Shown: in pieces, positions 17,966-20,805 of the stretch
Position numbering within the stretch: the first letter of the stretch is position 1
Layout of the letters: every line of letters begins with the position of its first letter
Assembly: GCA_001632425.1 (NCBI GenBank)
Contig: KV425714.1
Span: 1 to 20,805, forward strand
Length of the DNA: 20,805 bases
Source: Neolentinus lepideus HHB14362 ss-1
Lineage: Eukaryota > Basidiomycota > Agaricomycetes > Gloeophyllales > Gloeophyllaceae
Reading direction: 5' to 3'
The notes under the pieces: model-generated
Told to the model about the DNA's origin: nothing
Database searches by the model: none
The model's input: the letters and a program-made list of their open reading frames with translations, nothing else
Position numbers and translations under genes: made by a program

Positions 17966-19013
17966 ATGGATGAACTCCCCACAGAACTGATAGAGAGAAT
18001 TTGCATATGGGCATGCTATGATGGTGGCTCTACGGCTTGTGCTCTAAGATCAGTTTGTAAATCTCTCTATACCGCAACGGACAGGTATAGGTTCCATACG
18101 GTGGCTATCCTGAGCACCGAGCAAACTGTATTGCTTCACGTAGCTCTCCGGAATGCTGCGGCCACTGGTCAAGCATGTGTTTGACACCTCTTCATGGCGA
18201 TCAATGAAGGGACAGGGACAAATATTAACCGAGCAGGTATGCGAGCATGAACTCCCTCGTGAATTTGATTCTGACCACTATACAGCTCAGGATGTAATTC
18301 ATCTCGCATCTTTTACTTTAGAGACCCTCACGTGTCTCGTTGAATCTATTCCGGGAACATATCCTCAATTCTTTCCGGTCCTGTCCGCATTTCCGTTTCC
18401 TTGCCTTACTTTTTGGCATCCAAAGATACCACGATACTCACATATACCCTAAACCATTCAACCAATGGTCCAATTTCCCCAACTTTGCTGTATACATGTT
18501 GCATGCACCACCCCAGTCAGCCTCTTCTCGTCCCATTGACTCCTATCACTCATCACATCTAGGAGTGGGGACAACCTCTCTCATGTACGTTTATCAGGTG
18601 TCGCATTCAGGCGAGTCAGCACTGGAACTTCATTCAACCCTATTTCTCTTGTTCTTCAGGCAATATTGAGAATAGGCCCTGCGACGGGCTACGCACGGGG
18701 TCTCCCGCCTACTCCAAGTTCTCTGCGCTTCTACGGCATTGAGCCACATTATCCTCTACGGTGCCTCGTGCACCTCAGTGAGGAAGAGGATATCAGCGGA
18801 CACTTGGGCATTGTAGCGAAGGAAAATGAAGAAAGAGGGAGTATACATCTCATTCTTTTAGCTCCAGTTATACACGAAGCAAAGTGGTTGGACTACAAGA
18901 CTCCAGACGAGTGGAAGGTGGAGTGGCTGATGGTTCAATCGTGCGAGCTTGATCCTCAGTATGAGTGGGCAAACTATCAGACGGTCTCACGTAGAACTCA
19001 AGACACCAGTTAA
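17966..19013 (+). pseudogene. F-box-like pseudogene E (paralog of D)
   Basis: Exon 1 (17966-18236) is 271 bp, the same as gene D, and a 49-nt intron (18237-18285) sits at the family position. The start MDELPTELIERICIWACYDGG gives the F-box-like motif. TGA at 18182-18184 replaces the Arg codon of D in V-R-H-L-F. A second stop (TAA 18450-18452) and frame changes around 18400-18670 follow. The downstream frame 18666-19013 still reads like D: YGIEPHYPLRCLVHL, VAKENEERGSIHLILL and DEWKVEWLM. The CxxC...CxxC tail of D is not seen; the frame ends at TAA 19011-19013. An N-terminal F-box fragment of about 72 residues could still be made, but full function is lost. Confidence 0.85.
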
Positions 19014-19275
19014 GAGTGTTCCACATTCTCTTATGTGTTGTTTAAGCAGATCCTTTGTTAATTGATTTTACGTCTACTGCACTACACACAAATGTGTTGC
19101 TCCATAATACCAGAACTGGCGTTGTGTGCAGTACTTTCAGTTGGCCCTCCAGTGGTGCACCGCCTCTGTCTGGAGGACATTTCCAAAACATCTATCGTTT
19201 TTCAGCTAGCTGGAAGCAGAATGTGGATGGGGGCTGGGCTGGTAAAATCCTGGAGAGAGAGAGGCACGTCGTTTA

Positions 19276-19436
19276 CACTGCGGAAGTCTCACTCTTTGAG
19301 GACCTGCAAAATGTTGATCAAAATGAATATCCCATATAATTACTTTGGCAAACCATTCTGTCAAAGAGAAAAGTATATACTAAGGGAATAGTCAACAGAC
19401 TGGACGAAATATTATCCATTTTATTACCTTCAAGAT
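19276..19436 (+). repeat. left terminal inverted repeat
   Basis: It pairs with 20274-20434. The outer part, from CACTGCGGAAGTCTCACTC to ATATAATTACTTT, has only a few mismatches. The inner part is more diverged but ends in a shared ATTACCTTCAAGAT block, with ACTGGAC just outside it. Confidence 0.88.
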
Positions 19437-19671
19437 CGCTTGAATATCTATAGTTAAACATCGAGCAAAACTGATAGCAAAATATTTTCTCCGAGAAACA
19501 TTTTTGTAAGCGAGTTTGTTTTAAATCTTTGCCAACTCTTAAATGGTAAATAATTATATATATTACCATAAGAGCTATTTAGATGCTATATTATGTAATA
19601 CCATATATCACCTTTTGATGGTATAAAAAAGTATATAAAAAAGTATATATTTGGGACTGAGTCAGAATTTA

Positions 19672-19743
19672 TTGCCCATATGGGGCCCAGTGGCCACCCA
19701 CAGAGTGCCTGGTGATCACCCGGTGAGCACCCGGTGATTGCCC
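19672..19743 (-). repeat. 11-bp-period array, inverted orientation
   Basis: On the minus strand it reads as about 6.5 units of 11 bases beginning GGG: GGGCAATCACC, GGGTGCTCACC, GGGTGATCACC and more diverged ones. It is the inverted partner of the array at 19935-20040. Confidence 0.75.
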
Positions 19744-19934
19744 AGCTGCACCATAAGTGCCCACTAATTGCATTACACCCAATACTTGCCAAGGTAGTAG
19801 GTAGATAGGTAGGTATATTTCGGCAAGAGTCCCAACAATGAATTCCACATCATTGGCCAGATGCACGGCACACTATTACATATTCATCATTATCTATTAC
19901 TACATAGAGTATTTGTCATGGGCATAGATCTTCT

Positions 19935-20040
19935 GGGCAATCACTGGGCAATCACTGGGCAGTCAACGGGCAATCACCGGGCGGTCAATGGGCAATCACT
20001 GGGCGGTCAACGGGCAATCACTGGGCAGTCAACGGGCAAT
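19935..20040 (+). repeat. 11-bp tandem repeat array
   Basis: Nine full units plus a partial one, alternating GGGCAATCACT-type and GGGC(A/G)GTCAAC-type. Because of the regular period it also leaves an open frame with W-A-I-T-G-Q-S repeats, which is not a gene. It lies inside the transposon. Confidence 0.9.
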
Positions 20041-20273
20041 ACATTTTGATGGAGTCAGGAATATATATTTTCCGACTCACATTTGGATGACACCAAAATG
20101 TGAAATAATATATTATATAATAATGTAATTAAAAAGGCTGAACATTATTAAAAGTATGGATAGCCACTTAGGCAGCTACCCAAACCTGAAATATATCCAT
20201 TCCATAAATGGATTTCAAAAGCAAATCTTTTGTTACTTCCTTTCCATTCTGTTTATATTTAATCATTGTGGTC

Positions 20274-20434
20274 ATCTTGAAGGTAATGCTGTGGAAAATA
20301 TTTTGTCCAGTCTACTGAGCATTCTCTAAATATTTAAGTTTTCCCATGACAGAATATTTTTCAAAAGTAATTATATGGGATATCCATTTTGATCAACATT
20401 TTGCAGGTCCTCAAAGAGTGGGACTCCCGCAGTG
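20274..20434 (-). repeat. right terminal inverted repeat
   Basis: Reverse complement of 19276-19436 with small differences. It ends CCCGCAGTG directly before the TTA target duplicate. Confidence 0.88.
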
Positions 20435-20622
20435 TTAGTTCCTCGTGATCAATACTCGACTGCACCCAGGAGGTGACAAAGTCACGTGGCATCATTACAC
20501 GTGTCGCGGTTTCTTTCGACTCCTACACTCACTCTAGCAATCCACCATCACTTTGGAGTCCAATAAGTAAGTAAGACCTCCTCGAACTTCATGTTTAAAC
20601 ACGTATCAATAGCCTTGTTAAT

Positions 20623-20655
20623 ATGAGCCTCGACGACATTCCGACAGAAGTTTTA
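20623..20655 (+). pseudogene. F-box gene stub F (first eleven codons only)
   Basis: ATG 20623 encodes M-S-L-D-D-I-P-T-E-V-L, matching the start of gene C (M-S-L-D-D-I-P-A-E-L-L). Identity to C stops at about 20651-20655, and the frame then runs through unrelated sequence to a stop at 20746-20748. The upstream region is the diverged copy of C's promoter. The body of the gene is missing from this window. Confidence 0.8.
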
Positions 20656-20678
20656 GGCTATAAACGACCTTTGCGAAG

Positions 20679-20784
20679 ACGTGTAGTTGTCTGTAGCACG
20701 ACAACAGTAGCTCAGCTCAGCACGTCTTTCGGGACAATGCAAAGATGATGTATTACCTGTAGCACGACAACAGTAGCTACAGGT
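20679..20784. repeat. nested hairpins and 22-bp direct repeat beyond the F-box break
   Basis: CTGTAGCACGACAACAGTAG plus CT occurs at 20691-20712 and again at 20757-20778. The second copy sits in a perfect 9-bp hairpin, ACCTGTAGC (20755-20763) with GCTACAGGT (20776-20784). The first is flanked by GACGTG and CACGTC arms (about 20679 and 20720). It may be the end of another mobile element that cut the F-box gene. Confidence 0.6.
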
Positions 20785-20805
20785 TACAAGTAAGCAAACA
20801 ATGAA

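Larger units (their letters stand above)
19276..20434. mobile_element. 1159-bp non-autonomous TIR DNA transposon (CACTG ends, TTA target duplication; CACTA-like)
   Basis: The ends are CACTGCGG and CCGCAGTG, with terminal inverted repeats of about 161 bp that are nearly perfect over the outer 70 bp. TTA flanks both sides (19273-19275 and 20435-20437). The related unoccupied sequence, at about 15316-15330 on the minus strand, reads GTCGTCTAGTTCC against GTCGTTTA-[element]-TTAGTTCC, so a single (C/T)TA triplet was duplicated. No transposase frame is present; the interior is AT-rich with two inverted 11-bp-period arrays. CACTG ends and a 3-bp duplication fit the CACTA/CMC superfamily best; TTA duplications also occur in PIF-Harbinger, whose ends differ. 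It inserted in the promoter region of F-box stub F. Confidence 0.9.
19138..20655 (+). repeat. inverted copy of the gene C upstream region, split by a transposon
   Basis: The segments 19138-19275 and 20435-20655 together match 15047-15442 read on the minus strand, ending in a start codon and eleven codons of an F-box gene. They are separated by the TIR element 19276-20434. The 15-bp repeat array of gene C is missing here. Confidence 0.85.

Noticed and set aside
19935..20040. Possible CRISPR-like array
   Set aside because: The units are contiguous 11-mers with no spacers, in a eukaryotic transposon.
19861..20049. Open frame with W-A-I-T-G-Q-S repeats
   Set aside because: It is produced by the 11-bp tandem array inside the transposon and has no gene features.

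Overview
The window reads as nuclear DNA of a filamentous basidiomycete, most likely an agaricomycete. The reasons are many short GT-AG introns (about 45-75 nt, often with CTRAY-like branch sites), a family of F-box-like genes starting with the M-D-x-L-P-x-E-L-x-x-R-I motif that is typical of expanded agaricomycete families, and a WW-MyTH4-RhoGAP gene convergent with a likely Mtf2-like mitochondrial gene. No rRNA, tRNA or CRISPR was seen. All gene models were spliced by eye.

Layout. 1-1149: 3' part of a gene with a Ser/Thr/Ala minisatellite N-terminus and a degenerate HMG-box-like C-terminus. 1150-1745: non-coding, with many GATGGTATTCGA-type motifs, two of them forming a hairpin. 1848-3985 and about 4171-6260: an old tandem segmental duplication. 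Each copy carries an intact two-exon F-box-like gene (A, B) followed by the C-terminal end of a PRISE-type SDR gene on the opposite strand. In copy 2 that SDR gene is present over its full length (to 7256) but is a pseudogene. 7257-8400: no gene recognised. 8401-11718: ten-exon WW-WW-MyTH4-RhoGAP gene (ARHGAP39/Vilse-like architecture). 11961-13332 (minus): three-exon Mtf2-like gene. 13333-14040: weak exon remnants only. 14041-15046 (minus): F-box-like gene C. 16047-17177: F-box-like gene D with a CxxC...CxxC tail. 17966-19013: F-box pseudogene E, closest to D. 19138-20655: an inverted copy of the gene C promoter region ending in a truncated F-box start (F). It is split by a 1159-bp CACTG-ended TIR element that has a TTA target duplication.

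How it fits together. The F-box-like genes share one intron at the same place and phase, so they are paralogs in different states: four intact (A, B, C, D), one dead (E) and one eleven-codon stub (F). If functional they would be substrate adaptors of SCF ubiquitin ligases. The cluster shows gene birth and death with segmental duplication, promoter divergence (including a heat-shock-element-like 15-bp repeat at C) and transposon insertion. The RhoGAP and Mtf2-like genes look like a conserved core block between the two unstable parts.
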